From assembly GCA_021803035.1 (NCBI GenBank), contig JAJZME010000027.1, forward strand, positions 1-39,163: a DNA stretch of 39,163 nt. The letters are read 5' to 3'. Shown piece by piece: positions 1-8,954 of this stretch. This DNA is from Acidobacteriota bacterium (GTDB lineage: Bacteria > Acidobacteriota > Terriglobia > Terriglobales > Acidobacteriaceae). Position 1 is the stretch's first letter. Each line of letters starts with the position of its first letter. The notes under the pieces were generated by a model, which was not told where the DNA came from, did not search any database, and saw only the letters and a program-made list of their open reading frames with translations. A program made the translations under genes and the position numbers.

Positions 1-488
1 TGACTCGCGCTCGTCGGCCCTCCGCGGCTTTTTATCTTGTTCCGCCATCGGTCGGTAGGTCGGCCTTTCTTTCCCATTGTACGGGCACCATGGATTCCGC
101 GCCGAAGCGCCGGCTCATTCCCACCCACCCGCTTTATCCCGCCGCAAATCGCAGGCCGCGGGCCGGGAACGCCAGAATCGCCGCTACCCAAAGCTGCCTG
201 GTCTGGAATTTCACGCCAACCGCATGGTTTCCGGTGCACTTGCCTGGGGAAGCCGGAATTCTGCGGCCGGTTTGCCGATCATTATCCGTCCTGGGCCCAT
301 AATGTCTCTATGTCATCTCTCTGGCAACGCCTCGCCGGCCCTCATCGCGTCGCCAGGCATGCGCCCGGTCGCCAGCGCCCGCGATCGAGCCAGCCGAAGA
401 TACCCCCCCATATTTTTTACTGGAACTGTAAGACTTAGGACCACCATCCCGGTTTGCTCATTGAGTCGCACGGCGGAAATGCCCGACA
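1..488. other. Intergenic left edge
   Basis: No convincing gene. Frames open across this stretch lack family resemblance and good start signals, and most are broken or overlap each other. The only notable feature is a 7-C tract at 403-409 followed by an AT-rich stretch, described separately. It probably carries the promoter of the DUF5107 gene, but I cannot place it. Confidence 0.5.
302..420 (+). repeat. Possible degenerate third copy of the C-tract / Pro-Pro element
   Basis: A frame from the ATG at 302 reads through to a 7-C tract (403-409) as Arg-Tyr-Pro-Pro, followed by ATATTTTTT. The two clear copies elsewhere have a C-tract then TAAAATATTTTT, and one of them also has Tyr-Pro-Pro there. 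The TAA appears to be missing here. I found neither a Shine-Dalgarno before the ATG nor the flanking TTTGCAGG blocks, so this may be chance. Like the other copies it points to a downstream gene on the same strand. Confidence 0.25.
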
Positions 489-3400
489 ATGGCAGTGGCA
501 ATGCAAAGTCGATTCCCAAGCATAGACATAGAGCAGCACGCATCCACCAGGGTGTTCGCCAAGCTGCAATTGCCTGACCCGCCCTCATGCGAAACCGGCC
601 CGGTTCGCGCATGGGAGCAGCCGGTCGTGATGCGCACCTGGATGCCCGCGGCTCCGGATCGCAATCCGCTGTTCCTGGAGAAGCGCGTCTACCAGGGCAG
701 CAGCGGCTGCGTTTACCCGCTGCCGGTCATCGACCGCATCGAGACCGAGCCGCAAGACCGCGCATGGCAGGCGGTTCACCTCGAAAATCGCTATCTCCGC
801 GTCATGGTGCTGCCGGAGATCGGCGGGCGCATCCACGTCGGCCTGGACAAGCTGAACGGCTACGATTTTTTCTACCGCCAGAATGTGATCAAGCCTGCCC
901 TCGTCGGGCTGGCCGGCCCGTGGATCTCCGGCGGCGTGGAGTTCAACTGGCCGCAGCATCATCGTCCCGCCACCTTCATGCCGGTCCAGGTCGCCATCGA
1001 GCGCCACTCCGATGGCGCAATCACGGTGTGGTGCGGCGACCACGATCCCATGACGCGCATGAAGGGCATGCACGGCCTTTGCCTGCATCCCGACAAGGCC
1101 TACCTCGAACTGCGGGTGCGCCTCTACAACAGAACCGCCGAAACGCGCACATTCCTCTGGTGGGCGAACGTCGCGGCCCGTGTGCATGAAAAATATCAGG
1201 CATTCTTCCCGCCCGATGTGCGCTTTGTCGCCGACCACGCCAAACGCGCCGTAACCGAATTTCCGCTCAGCCGCGGAGAATACTACGGCATCGACTACGG
1301 CCGCCGCGCCGTCGGCGGCATTCGGCCGGAAGAGATGCCGCGCCGCTTTGCGCCGGACGGATCGTACGCCCCCAACGACCTGCGCTGGTACGCGAATATT
1401 CCCGTGCCCACCAGCTACATGATTGCCGCCTCGCGCGGCGACTTCTTCGGCGGCTACGATCACGCGCAGCAGGCGGGCTTCGTGCATTTCGCCGATCACC
1501 GCATCGCGCCCGGCAAGAAGCAGTGGACCTGGGGCAATCACGAATTCGGCTATGCCTGGGAGCGCAGCCTGACCGAATCCGACGGCCCCTATGTCGAGCT
1601 GATGGCCGGCGTCTACACAGATAACCAGCCCGACTTTTCCTTCCTCGCACCCGGCGAAACAAAAGCCTTCCAGCAGTTCTGGTATCCCATCCGCGAGATC
1701 GGCGCGCCCGACGAAGCCAATCTCGACGCCGCGCTGCGCGTCGAACGGCTGACCGGCGGCATTCGCATCCATCTCCAAGTCACTGCCCCGCGGTCCGGCT
1801 GCACGGTGCGCCTGCGCGTCGATGGCGCGGACCGCGGCGTATGGCAGGGCGATCTTTGCCCTGAACTACCGCTGCATCACACCTTCGATGCCGTCGATGG
1901 CCACCTGGAAGTGCGGCTTGAGCAGGCGGGCCGCACTCTTCTGCGTTACGCCCCCGGCGAGTGCATCCCCCAGGATCGTCCCACCGTTGCCACCGAGCCG
2001 CCTTCGCCGCCGGAGGTCGGCAGCAACGACGAGTTGTTTCTCATCGGCCTGCACCTGGAGCAGTACCGTCATCCCACGCGCAGCCCCGAAATCTACTGGC
2101 AGGAGGCGCTGCGTCGCGATGCGCGCGACAGCCGCGCCAATCACGCCCTGGGTCGCTGGCACATGCAGCGCGGCGAGTTTGCCGCGGCCGAGCAGCATCT
2201 GCGCGCCGCCATCACCCGCCTGACCGGGCGCAATCCCAATCCCAGCGACGGCGAACCTTACTACACCCTGGGCCTGGCCCTCAACTATCTCGGCCGCCGC
2301 GAAGAAGCCTGCGATGCGTTCTACAAGTCCACGTGGAATGCCGCCTGGCGCGGTCCGGCCTATCATCGCCTGGCGGAAATCGACTGCGCGCGCCGCCAAT
2401 GGACTGCGGCGCTGGACCACCTTGACCGCTCCCTGCGCGCCGATGCCGACAACCTGAGCGCGCGCAATCTGAAGGCCGTCGTGCTGTGGAATCTTGGCCG
2501 TGAACAGGAGGCCGAAGAGCTTCTCGGCGCAACCTGCGCGCTGGATCGGCTCGACGTCTTCAGCCGTTTTCTCGCCGCCGGCGCGCTGCCGCCAGACGGC
2601 CAGCAGAGCATCGACTTGAGCTTCGATCTGTTGCGTGCCGGTCTGTTCGATCGCGCACTGACCGTCGCCTCCGCCGCGCCGCAATCCCAAGCAAGTGACG
2701 GCGCCGCCACCCTGCTGCTCTATGTGCGGGCGCATGTCCTCAAGTGCCTGGGGCGCGCGGAAGAAAGTGCGGCTGCTTACAGGCAGGCGGCCCTTGCGGA
2801 TTTCGCTTATGTCTTCCCCGGCAGGCTCGAAGAGATGCTGCTTCTGGAAGAGGCCATCGCCAACAACCCGCGTGATGCCCGCGCGCACTACTATCTCGGC
2901 AACCTGCTCTACGGCCGCCGGCGCCATGGCGAGGCCATTGCCCATTGGGAACTCGCCGTGCAGTTGGAACCGGGCATCGCCACCGCATGGCGCAACCTGG
3001 GCATTGGCTGCTTCAATGTGCTGCGCGATGCGCGGCGCGCCTCGGAGGCTTTTGCCCATGCGCGTGCGCTGGCTCCAGACGATGCCCGCATTCTTTATGA
3101 GCAGGACCAATTAGCGAAGCGGACCGGCAAACCAATCGAACATCGCCTGGCTGCGCTCGAAGCCAGCCGCGAGCTGGTGGAAAGACGCGACGATCTCTCG
3201 GTAGAGCTGGCTACGCTCTACAACAACGCCGGCAAGCCGGAATCCGCGCTCGCGCTCCTGTTGTCGCGGGCCTTTCAGCCCTGGGAAGGCGGCGAGGGCT
3301 TGGTGCTGGCGGAATATATCCGCGCTCATCTTCTGCTTGGTCAGCGCGCACTTGGCGGCGCAGACCCGGCTGCGGCACTTCACCATTTTCAGGCCGCGCA

Positions 3401-3908
3401 GAGCCCGCCGGAGGGCCTTGGCGAAGCCGCGCATCCGCTCCTGAATCTCAGCGCGATCGATTATTGGCTGGGCGCCGCTTATGCGGCAAGCGGCAGCGCA
3501 GAGAGAGCCGCCGATCACTGGCAACGCGCCGCCCGCACACACGGCGATTTTCTTGCCATGAAAGTCCAGTCCATCTCCGCGATGTCCTACTGGAGCGCAA
3601 TGTCGCTCCGCCGCCTCGGCCGCGAAGAAGATGCGCGGGCCCTCCTGCGGGAAATTTATGATCATGCAGTGAAACTGAACGAGCAAACTCCTTCGATCGA
3701 CTACTTCGCCACCTCGCTGCCCGCCATGCTGCTCTTTGACGAAGATCTGAAGCAACGCCAGACAGTTACCGCATGTTTTCTTCGCGCGCAGGCGCTGCTG
3801 GGCCTGGGCGAACGGCAGCGCGCGGCCGCTCTGCTCGATGATGTCCTGAAAGTGGATCGTAGCCATTCCGGCGCCATCGATCTGCTGCGCATGGAAGGCT
3901 GCCAATAA
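489..3908 (+). CDS. DUF5107 domain protein with C-terminal TPR repeats
   Basis: A 1139-residue protein. The N-terminal third matches DUF5107: the hallmark GGVEFNWPQHHRP is at residues 148-160, preceded by LENRYLRVMVLPEIGGRI near 98-114. Such domains sit near carbohydrate genes and look like galactose-mutarotase-type beta-sandwiches, so sugar binding or processing is likely, but no reaction is established. From about residue 520 to the end it is alpha-helical with TPR-like units (for example around YYTLGLALNYLGRREEA and ARAHYYLGNLLYGRRRHGEA), suggesting a scaffold. There is no signal peptide, so it is probably cytoplasmic. The stop overlaps the ATG of the sugar transporter by one base (TAATG), which implies translational coupling and a shared substrate. 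The start is uncertain: ATG 489 and ATG 501 are both possible and neither has a clear Shine-Dalgarno. Confidence 0.85.
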   Translation: MAVAMQSRFPSIDIEQHASTRVFAKLQLPDPPSCETGPVRAWEQPVVMRTWMPAAPDRNPLFLEKRVYQGSSGCVYPLPVIDRIETEPQDRAWQAVHLENRYLRVMVLPEIGGRIHVGLDKLNGYDFFYRQNVIKPALVGLAGPWISGGVEFNWPQHHRPATFMPVQVAIERHSDGAITVWCGDHDPMTRMKGMHGLCLHPDKAYLELRVRLYNRTAETRTFLWWANVAARVHEKYQAFFPPDVRFVADHAKRAVTEFPLSRGEYYGIDYGRRAVGGIRPEEMPRRFAPDGSYAPNDLRWYANIPVPTSYMIAASRGDFFGGYDHAQQAGFVHFADHRIAPGKKQWTWGNHEFGYAWERSLTESDGPYVELMAGVYTDNQPDFSFLAPGETKAFQQFWYPIREIGAPDEANLDAALRVERLTGGIRIHLQVTAPRSGCTVRLRVDGADRGVWQGDLCPELPLHHTFDAVDGHLEVRLEQAGRTLLRYAPGECIPQDRPTVATEPPSPPEVGSNDELFLIGLHLEQYRHPTRSPEIYWQEALRRDARDSRANHALGRWHMQRGEFAAAEQHLRAAITRLTGRNPNPSDGEPYYTLGLALNYLGRREEACDAFYKSTWNAAWRGPAYHRLAEIDCARRQWTAALDHLDRSLRADADNLSARNLKAVVLWNLGREQEAEELLGATCALDRLDVFSRFLAAGALPPDGQQSIDLSFDLLRAGLFDRALTVASAAPQSQASDGAATLLLYVRAHVLKCLGRAEESAAAYRQAALADFAYVFPGRLEEMLLLEEAIANNPRDARAHYYLGNLLYGRRRHGEAIAHWELAVQLEPGIATAWRNLGIGCFNVLRDARRASEAFAHARALAPDDARILYEQDQLAKRTGKPIEHRLAALEASRELVERRDDLSVELATLYNNAGKPESALALLLSRAFQPWEGGEGLVLAEYIRAHLLLGQRALGGADPAAALHHFQAAQSPPEGLGEAAHPLLNLSAIDYWLGAAYAASGSAERAADHWQRAARTHGDFLAMKVQSISAMSYWSAMSLRRLGREEDARALLREIYDHAVKLNEQTPSIDYFATSLPAMLLFDEDLKQRQTVTACFLRAQALLGLGERQRAAALLDDVLKVDRSHSGAIDLLRMEGCQ

Positions 3909-5338
3909 TGCAAGCTCCTACGATGCCCAATGCTCCGGGCGAATCCGCCGCTGTGCCGGAACGCGCTGCCTGCATCTGGATAATTTCGGCTGTCGCCGCT
4001 CTCGGCGGTCTCCTGTTCGGCTACGACTGGGTCGTGATCGGCGGCGCGCGGCAATTCTTCGAAATCTATTTCCACCTCACCTCGCCCGCGCTCGTCGGCT
4101 GGGCCAACAGTTGTGCGTTGATCGGCTGTCTGTTCGGCGCGCTGGCCGCCGGTTCCATGGCCGATCGCTTCGGGCGGCGCCGCGTGCTCTTGTTTGCCGC
4201 TGTGCTCTTTGCCGTCTCGTCCGCGCTCACCGGCTGGGCGCACTCTTTCACGGCCTTTATCGTCTGGCGCATCATCGGTGGAACCGCCATTGGCATGAGT
4301 TCCATCGTCTCCCCGCTTTACATTGCCGAAATTAGTCCTGCCGCGATACGCGGCCGCCTTGTAAGCCTCAACCAGTTCGCCATCGTGGTCGGCATTCTGC
4401 TGGCGCAGGTCGTAAACTGGCGCATCGCCCGGCCCGTTGCGGCCGGCCTCACGGCGTCGGCAATGCTGCACTCGTGGGATGTCCAGTATGCCTGGCGCTG
4501 GATGTTTAGCGCGGTCGTTGTTCCGTCTCTTGTCTTCACCGTGGCCGCGCTCTTCCTTCCGGAAAGCCCGCGCTGGCTGCTGGTGCGCAAACGGGCCGAG
4601 GCGGCGAACGACGTCCTGCAACGCGTGGGCGGCCCGTCCTACGCCGCCAGTGAAATCGCGGCCATCGAACGCTCCCTGGCTTCCAAGAGCGCCAGCCGCT
4701 CTTCCTGGCGCGAGCTGCTGCGTCCCGGCGCGCGCAACATCCTTCTTCTGGGAATGGCCCTGGCCGCGCTGCAGCAGTGGACCGGCATCAACATCCTGTT
4801 CAACTATGCCGGCACCATTTACCGCAGCGCCGGCTACGGAGCTAACTCCATCTTTCTCGACATCGTAATCACGGGCGCCATCAATCTCGTCTTTACGGTT
4901 CTGGCAATGGCCCTGGTGGACCGCGTCGGACGGCGTCCGCTGATGATCTACGGCTGCCTCGGCATCGCCATCTCGCATTCGCTCTGCGCTCTCGGCTATT
5001 ACTTTCACTGGAGCCCCGCGGTCGTGCTTTCCCTGACGCTGCTTGCAATTGCCTGTTATTCGCTAACTCTGGCGCCGGTTACGTGGGTTCTGGTCACGGA
5101 GATCTTTCCCAACTGCTTGCGCTCGCACGGCGTGTCCATGTCCGTGAGCGCCTTATGGATCGCATCCTTTCTGCTGACCTATACCTTCCCCGAGTTGAAT
5201 CGGCTGGTAGGGATGAGCGGCGTGTTTTATACCTATAGCGCCATCTGTCTCCTGGGCTGTGTCCTGATCGTCTTCTATGTCCCCGAAACCAAAGGCCGCA
5301 CCCTCGAGGAGATCGGATCCGGCATGTCGGGCGCGTGA
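3908..5338 (+). CDS. MFS sugar porter (sugar:proton symporter family)
   Basis: A 476-residue, 12-helix major facilitator of the sugar-porter family (XylE/GalP/GLUT type), located in the inner membrane. Family signatures seen: GYDWVVIGG in helix 1, the loop 2-3 motif DRFGRRR, PESPRWLL after helix 6, QQWTGINILFNYAGTIY in helix 7 (sugar-binding QQ.G.N), DRVGRRP in loop 8-9 and the C-terminal VPETKGRTLEEI. The large hydrophobic loop between helices 5 and 6 is longer than in XylE but otherwise normal. It is coupled by a 1-nt overlap to the DUF5107/TPR gene, so the two are very likely expressed together. The sugar cannot be read from sequence; monosaccharide import by proton symport is the family norm. 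Confidence 0.93.
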   Translation: MQAPTMPNAPGESAAVPERAACIWIISAVAALGGLLFGYDWVVIGGARQFFEIYFHLTSPALVGWANSCALIGCLFGALAAGSMADRFGRRRVLLFAAVLFAVSSALTGWAHSFTAFIVWRIIGGTAIGMSSIVSPLYIAEISPAAIRGRLVSLNQFAIVVGILLAQVVNWRIARPVAAGLTASAMLHSWDVQYAWRWMFSAVVVPSLVFTVAALFLPESPRWLLVRKRAEAANDVLQRVGGPSYAASEIAAIERSLASKSASRSSWRELLRPGARNILLLGMALAALQQWTGINILFNYAGTIYRSAGYGANSIFLDIVITGAINLVFTVLAMALVDRVGRRPLMIYGCLGIAISHSLCALGYYFHWSPAVVLSLTLLAIACYSLTLAPVTWVLVTEIFPNCLRSHGVSMSVSALWIASFLLTYTFPELNRLVGMSGVFYTYSAICLLGCVLIVFYVPETKGRTLEEIGSGMSGA

Positions 5339-5786
5339 CTCAATCGGGACTTGTATGACTTCCTATCATCCCTGTGACGTGCGCCGGGAAGCTGCATGCT
5401 GCCCAGAATAGGAACTATTCGCGCCTCTCAAGCATGGGTGTGGCTCATGTTTCGTTCCGCGATACGCATGGTACAAACCCGTTAACTCCGAAAGATTTCC
5501 ATTACTTACTTCTGAGCGGATACCGATTGAGATTCCCTGCCTCTCTCATATTTCCAGAAAAACATAGAGTTAGCTCCAAAATCTCTCGAAGCGAGGAAAT
5601 CGAAAGTGTGTATTGAATCGCCATTTGTCAGACCTTCATACAGATCCCTTGACGCCGGGCAGCCACGAGGTATAGAAAAGACGGCACGGAGCTTGTTTCC
5701 AAATTTCCTGCGCGCAATTCAGAGAGTAATGAACGTAAGGGCTTTCGCGGAGAGAGCGCGTAACCGCAACATGTCAAGGGGGTGTT
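5339..5786. other. Intergenic, 448 bp
   Basis: No gene supported. The stretch is visibly richer in A+T than its neighbours. Short frames here (such as one from 5374 to 5616) have no family resemblance. I found no hairpin with a T-tract that would clearly terminate the upstream transporter operon. It should contain the promoter for the gene starting at 5787. Confidence 0.5.
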
Positions 5787-7307
5787 GTGAATTCAATTCT
5801 GGATCGTCGGGCTTTTGTGCGGCTTTGCGCAGCATGCGGGGCGCTTTTGACTCAACGGCTTCACGCGCAGTCAATACCGGCTCCGCGGGTCACCAACGTT
5901 CCCGTGAAAAACCGTAAAAACTTTGTCGGCATTCAGGTGCGCGGGTTTTGCTGGGTGGACGAAGGAGTTGAGCAGGTGCTCGACAATATCCAGGGCAAGG
6001 GCGACGTCAATACTGTTTGGGCTTACACCTTCGCGTACGGAGAACAAAGGCTGCACAGAGGCGGCTCTGATCCTTTGCCGGATCACGGAAAACCGGGAAA
6101 CACGATCGCCGCGGGCGCGTTTTATGACTACAATCCAATCTACTTCCAAAACACCACCCTGAAGGACTTTCGCAACCACACCTACGGTAACTTCAACGTC
6201 ATTGAAGCAGTCGCGGCGAAAGCCAAGGCGCGGGGCATGGATTTCTTTGCCTGGGACCTCAATAACGCCAGCCATATCTTGAACGTGGTGATTCCGAATT
6301 ATGCCGAAGTTGCGGAAATTGATGTCTATGGGCGCCGAACGGGACGGCCGTGCTTCAATAATCCCGACTACCAGGCATTTCTCAGCGGCAAAGTCGAGAG
6401 CCTGCTCTTAGGTTATCCCAGCGAGGTGGACGGTATTGCGTGGGGCTCCGAGCGCATGGGGCCATTTGAGAACATGATCGGCAACGCCGGCCCGATCACC
6501 TGTTTCTGCCGCTACTGTAAGGCAAAAGCGCGCGCCCAGGGCATTTCGGTGCCGCGTGCGCAGACCGGCTATCGCGAGCTGGAGCAGTTGTATCAGAAGG
6601 CTGCCAGGAATCAACGCCCAACAGACGGCTACTTTGTTTCTTTCTGGAGATTGCTCCTTAAGTATCCCGAGATTCTAAGCTGGGAATCTCTCTGGAACAA
6701 CAGCTATCAGGAGGTCATGGCGCAGTTATACGGCCTGGCAAAGTCGATTGCTCCTGCCAAGCCGTTCGGCTTTCATCTTATGCAAACCATGACCTTCAGT
6801 CCGTTCTTCCGGGCCGCCTTGGATTATACAAAGATCAGAAATTCCTCCGATTTCTTCAAGATTGCGACTTACAGCCATGCGGGCGGACCAAGATTGGCGG
6901 CATATCTGGACCATTTGAGCCATACGGCCTTTCATGATGCGACTCCCCCGGATTTTTTGGATTTCTATTACAAGATTATGAATTATCATGAAGCTCCTTA
7001 CGACGAGTTAGCTTCGACAGGGCTTTCGGCCGGCTACATTGTCGAGGAGACAAAGCGTGCTCTTGCGGAAGTGGCCGGAGAAGTTCAGATTTATCCCGGC
7101 ATTGATATCAATGTTCCTACATTAACCAAGGGCAAATCGCCCTTGGGGCCCACCACCCCGCAGGAAGTGCGGCAGGAGATCCAGGCTGCGTTTGGCGCGG
7201 GCGCTAACGGTGTTGTGCTGGCGCGCGAATACGCGGAGATGTGGCTTGCCAATCTCTCTGCGGCAGGCGATACCCTGCGCGAGATATTTGCTCAATCGAA
7301 GGCCTAG
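5787..7307 (+). CDS. Tat-exported putative glycoside-hydrolase-like protein (function unknown)
   Basis: A 506-residue protein starting at GTG 5787, chosen because AAGGGGG lies 6-7 nt upstream. Residues 6-28 form a twin-arginine signal (DRRAFVRL, hydrophobic stretch, cleavage near LHAQ), so it is exported, probably folded. The mature part looks like a TIM barrel: alternating strand-helix pattern, FFAWDLNN near 153-160, DGIAWGSER at 215-223 whose Glu could be catalytic, then CFCRYC at 239-244. A CxxC-type motif after such a strand occurs in several putative glycosyl-hydrolase families (GHL10-like). I do not recognise a named family and cannot assign a substrate. The location downstream of a DUF5107 protein and sugar porter supports a role in carbohydrate breakdown. 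Alternatives are an oxidoreductase or a non-catalytic sugar-binding barrel. Confidence 0.8.
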   Translation: MNSILDRRAFVRLCAACGALLTQRLHAQSIPAPRVTNVPVKNRKNFVGIQVRGFCWVDEGVEQVLDNIQGKGDVNTVWAYTFAYGEQRLHRGGSDPLPDHGKPGNTIAAGAFYDYNPIYFQNTTLKDFRNHTYGNFNVIEAVAAKAKARGMDFFAWDLNNASHILNVVIPNYAEVAEIDVYGRRTGRPCFNNPDYQAFLSGKVESLLLGYPSEVDGIAWGSERMGPFENMIGNAGPITCFCRYCKAKARAQGISVPRAQTGYRELEQLYQKAARNQRPTDGYFVSFWRLLLKYPEILSWESLWNNSYQEVMAQLYGLAKSIAPAKPFGFHLMQTMTFSPFFRAALDYTKIRNSSDFFKIATYSHAGGPRLAAYLDHLSHTAFHDATPPDFLDFYYKIMNYHEAPYDELASTGLSAGYIVEETKRALAEVAGEVQIYPGIDINVPTLTKGKSPLGPTTPQEVRQEIQAAFGAGANGVVLAREYAEMWLANLSAAGDTLREIFAQSKA

Positions 7308-8135
7308 CCTGATTGGTCGAATGGAGTGCGCCGAGTAGGCGGAGCGGCGCCCGAGAGACCGGGAATTGGGCCCACGGCTAAACGACTGCCGGCTTCCAAC
7401 CGATAGTGGTTTAACGGCAGGATGACAGGCTCAGCACAAATTGCGGAGATGCGCTGCTAATCATTCGGATTCGTCCGGATGTCCTGGGCGTGAAGAGCCG
7501 GTAAGGAGACGGAAAGAAATTGAGGTTGCAAGTTCTGTCTCCATGTCGTGTATCGGCACGGCTATGAAAAATACGCGGCGTAGGCGCAGTGGTTGTTGGC
7601 CCCGTGCTTCAGCGTGGGGAAAGGGTAGCCAATCAATATCGCGAGTCACGTAGGGACGGCACAAATCGACAGAAAAGACCAAACGTAGTTGGAACCTTGA
7701 TTTATTGCCTCGCACAGGAAAGTGTAAAGCGGCCTGATTTTGTCGTTTTTTCCCCGATGTGGGTGTTTCGGCTATTCTCAGGGCGATGCGAGACAACGAT
7801 TGGGCGCGGGTATTGGGATGGCCGGGGTACAAGGTTTACCGGCACAAGATTGATGAACGCGGCAAGAAGCCGAAGCTTTGGGTGCGGCGTAAGCGGGCCA
7901 ACAAGCAGTTGGTGTGCTCGGGATGTGGCTTTGGATAAAATGCTTCCACCCGCACGCGGGAGCCTGATGATCACACTGGCTGCTGCCGGATCGAAACTGC
8001 TAGAACTTCGTTTAGAGGCATAGCAAGATGTGAATTGCTGCAATGCTCCGGGGAATGTCATGCACGGGGAAGACATATGGTCCGCAATAGCTGTGTTTCC
8101 TTAGGTGCTAGGTGCGCTTTCTCCTGACTCTCCGG
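7308..8135. other. Intergenic region, 828 bp, with transposase remnant
   Basis: No intact gene. It holds the ISL3-type remnant at 7786-7938. There is also a hairpin around 7463-7482 (arms CATTCGGA and TCCGGATG, loop TTCG) with no T-tract, so it is not an obvious terminator. Frames at 7589-8023 (plus) and 7702-8076 (minus) cover the remnant in other frames and have no independent support. The stretch separates the carbohydrate genes from the copper island and looks like decayed DNA. Confidence 0.5.
7786..7938 (+). pseudogene. ISL3-type transposase, truncated N-terminus
   Basis: An ATG-started 50-residue frame contains VLGWPGYKVYRHKID, then KLWVRRKRANKQLVCSGCG. This is the layout of an ISL3-family transposase N-terminus: a short helix, a basic stretch and the first half of the zinc-ribbon (CSGCG) used for DNA binding. 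The frame stops right after the first Cys pair (TAA at 7936). The second Cys pair, helix-turn-helix and DDE domain are absent, so it is an inactive fragment of a protein usually about 400 residues long. No terminal inverted repeats could be identified. It sits at the outer border of the copper island, consistent with past transposition nearby. Confidence 0.6.
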
Positions 8136-8954
8136 TCATCTTTCTCCAGTGGCATACACCGCCTGCTCAAAGTGCGCTGTCGCTCTCAGCCGAGGTAATG
8201 TGCGGCTGCCGAACCACGCGATGGCATTGAATACTGCGGGTACATAATTTTGCGTTTCCAGCGGCAGCGCATGCGCCGCCACGGAAAACGATGTACCGCC
8301 GGTTTGAACCAGCGCCCGCTGAACCGCCTGCGTCCCGGCGTTATAAGCGGCAAGCGCCAAAGGCCAGTTGTGAAACTTAGCATCGAGAGCTCGCAGATAC
8401 TCCGCGGCCGCACGCGTCGATTTCTCAATATTTAGCCGCTGATCTGTTCCCGCATCTACAACGAGCCCATAGCGCCGCGCGGTATCCGGCATAAGCTGCC
8501 ACAAGCCCCGGGCGCCCTTTGGCGATAGCGCGGTGGGGTTGCCACCGCTCTCAACCAGGACAACAGCCATCAACTGTACGGGAATGCCAACCTGGCGCAG
8601 AATCGGCTCCAGGACGGGACGAAGACGCTCAACGCGCTGCAAATCGCTACTGGCACTGTTGGGCGGTGCCACCGTCGGCAATCCACCCGCCTCCAATTCG
8701 CGCGCAGCGCCCATCCCTGAGACCTGCGAGTCCGGTCGAGAAGCACGTCGCAACGCCATTGTGGCTGCGTGGCTCAAGCTCACATCGTACACCGCAAACA
8801 GATCGCTGCCACCTGGTGATACCCCGTGGATGGTAGCCGTGCGTTCCGCGGCAACCACGGGCAACGGCATCAGTAACCCAAGGAGAATTGTCAGCGAGGC
8901 GCGCGCTATCACCGTGGTTCGCCTCCAGCGGACTGCTGAGCGATGGTTGCTCAT
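8136..8954 (-). CDS. Lytic transglycosylase, SLT domain, exported
   Basis: A 272-residue protein with a signal peptide or anchor (hydrophobic ITILLGLLMPLP-like stretch at about 17-36) and an SLT/lysozyme-like domain at about 105-225. Key motifs: VVLVESGGNP with catalytic Glu135, SPKGARGLWQLMPDTA (144-159) and LALAAYNAG (199-207). The family cleaves peptidoglycan glycan strands, leaving 1,6-anhydromuropeptides, in the periplasm. The ATG overlaps the cusA stop by 4 nt (ATGA), so it is translationally coupled to the copper pump and is the last gene of that operon. A plausible job is local opening of the wall for the trans-envelope efflux complex, as dedicated transglycosylases do for secretion systems. 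That is inference, and a general cell-wall role is also possible. Confidence 0.88.
   Translation of the reverse strand: MSNHRSAVRWRRTTVIARASLTILLGLLMPLPVVAAERTATIHGVSPGGSDLFAVYDVSLSHAATMALRRASRPDSQVSGMGAARELEAGGLPTVAPPNSASSDLQRVERLRPVLEPILRQVGIPVQLMAVVLVESGGNPTALSPKGARGLWQLMPDTARRYGLVVDAGTDQRLNIEKSTRAAAEYLRALDAKFHNWPLALAAYNAGTQAVQRALVQTGGTSFSVAAHALPLETQNYVPAVFNAIAWFGSRTLPRLRATAHFEQAVYATGER

Noticed and set aside
5374..5616. 80-codon frame between the sugar porter and the barrel protein
   Set aside because: No Shine-Dalgarno, no recognisable motif, and composition differs from coding neighbours.
7320..7520. Group II intron fragment, suggested by GTGCGCCGAG near 7327 and hairpins
   Set aside because: No domain V hairpin, no intron-encoded protein, and pairings could not be followed through; the similarity is limited to the first few bases.
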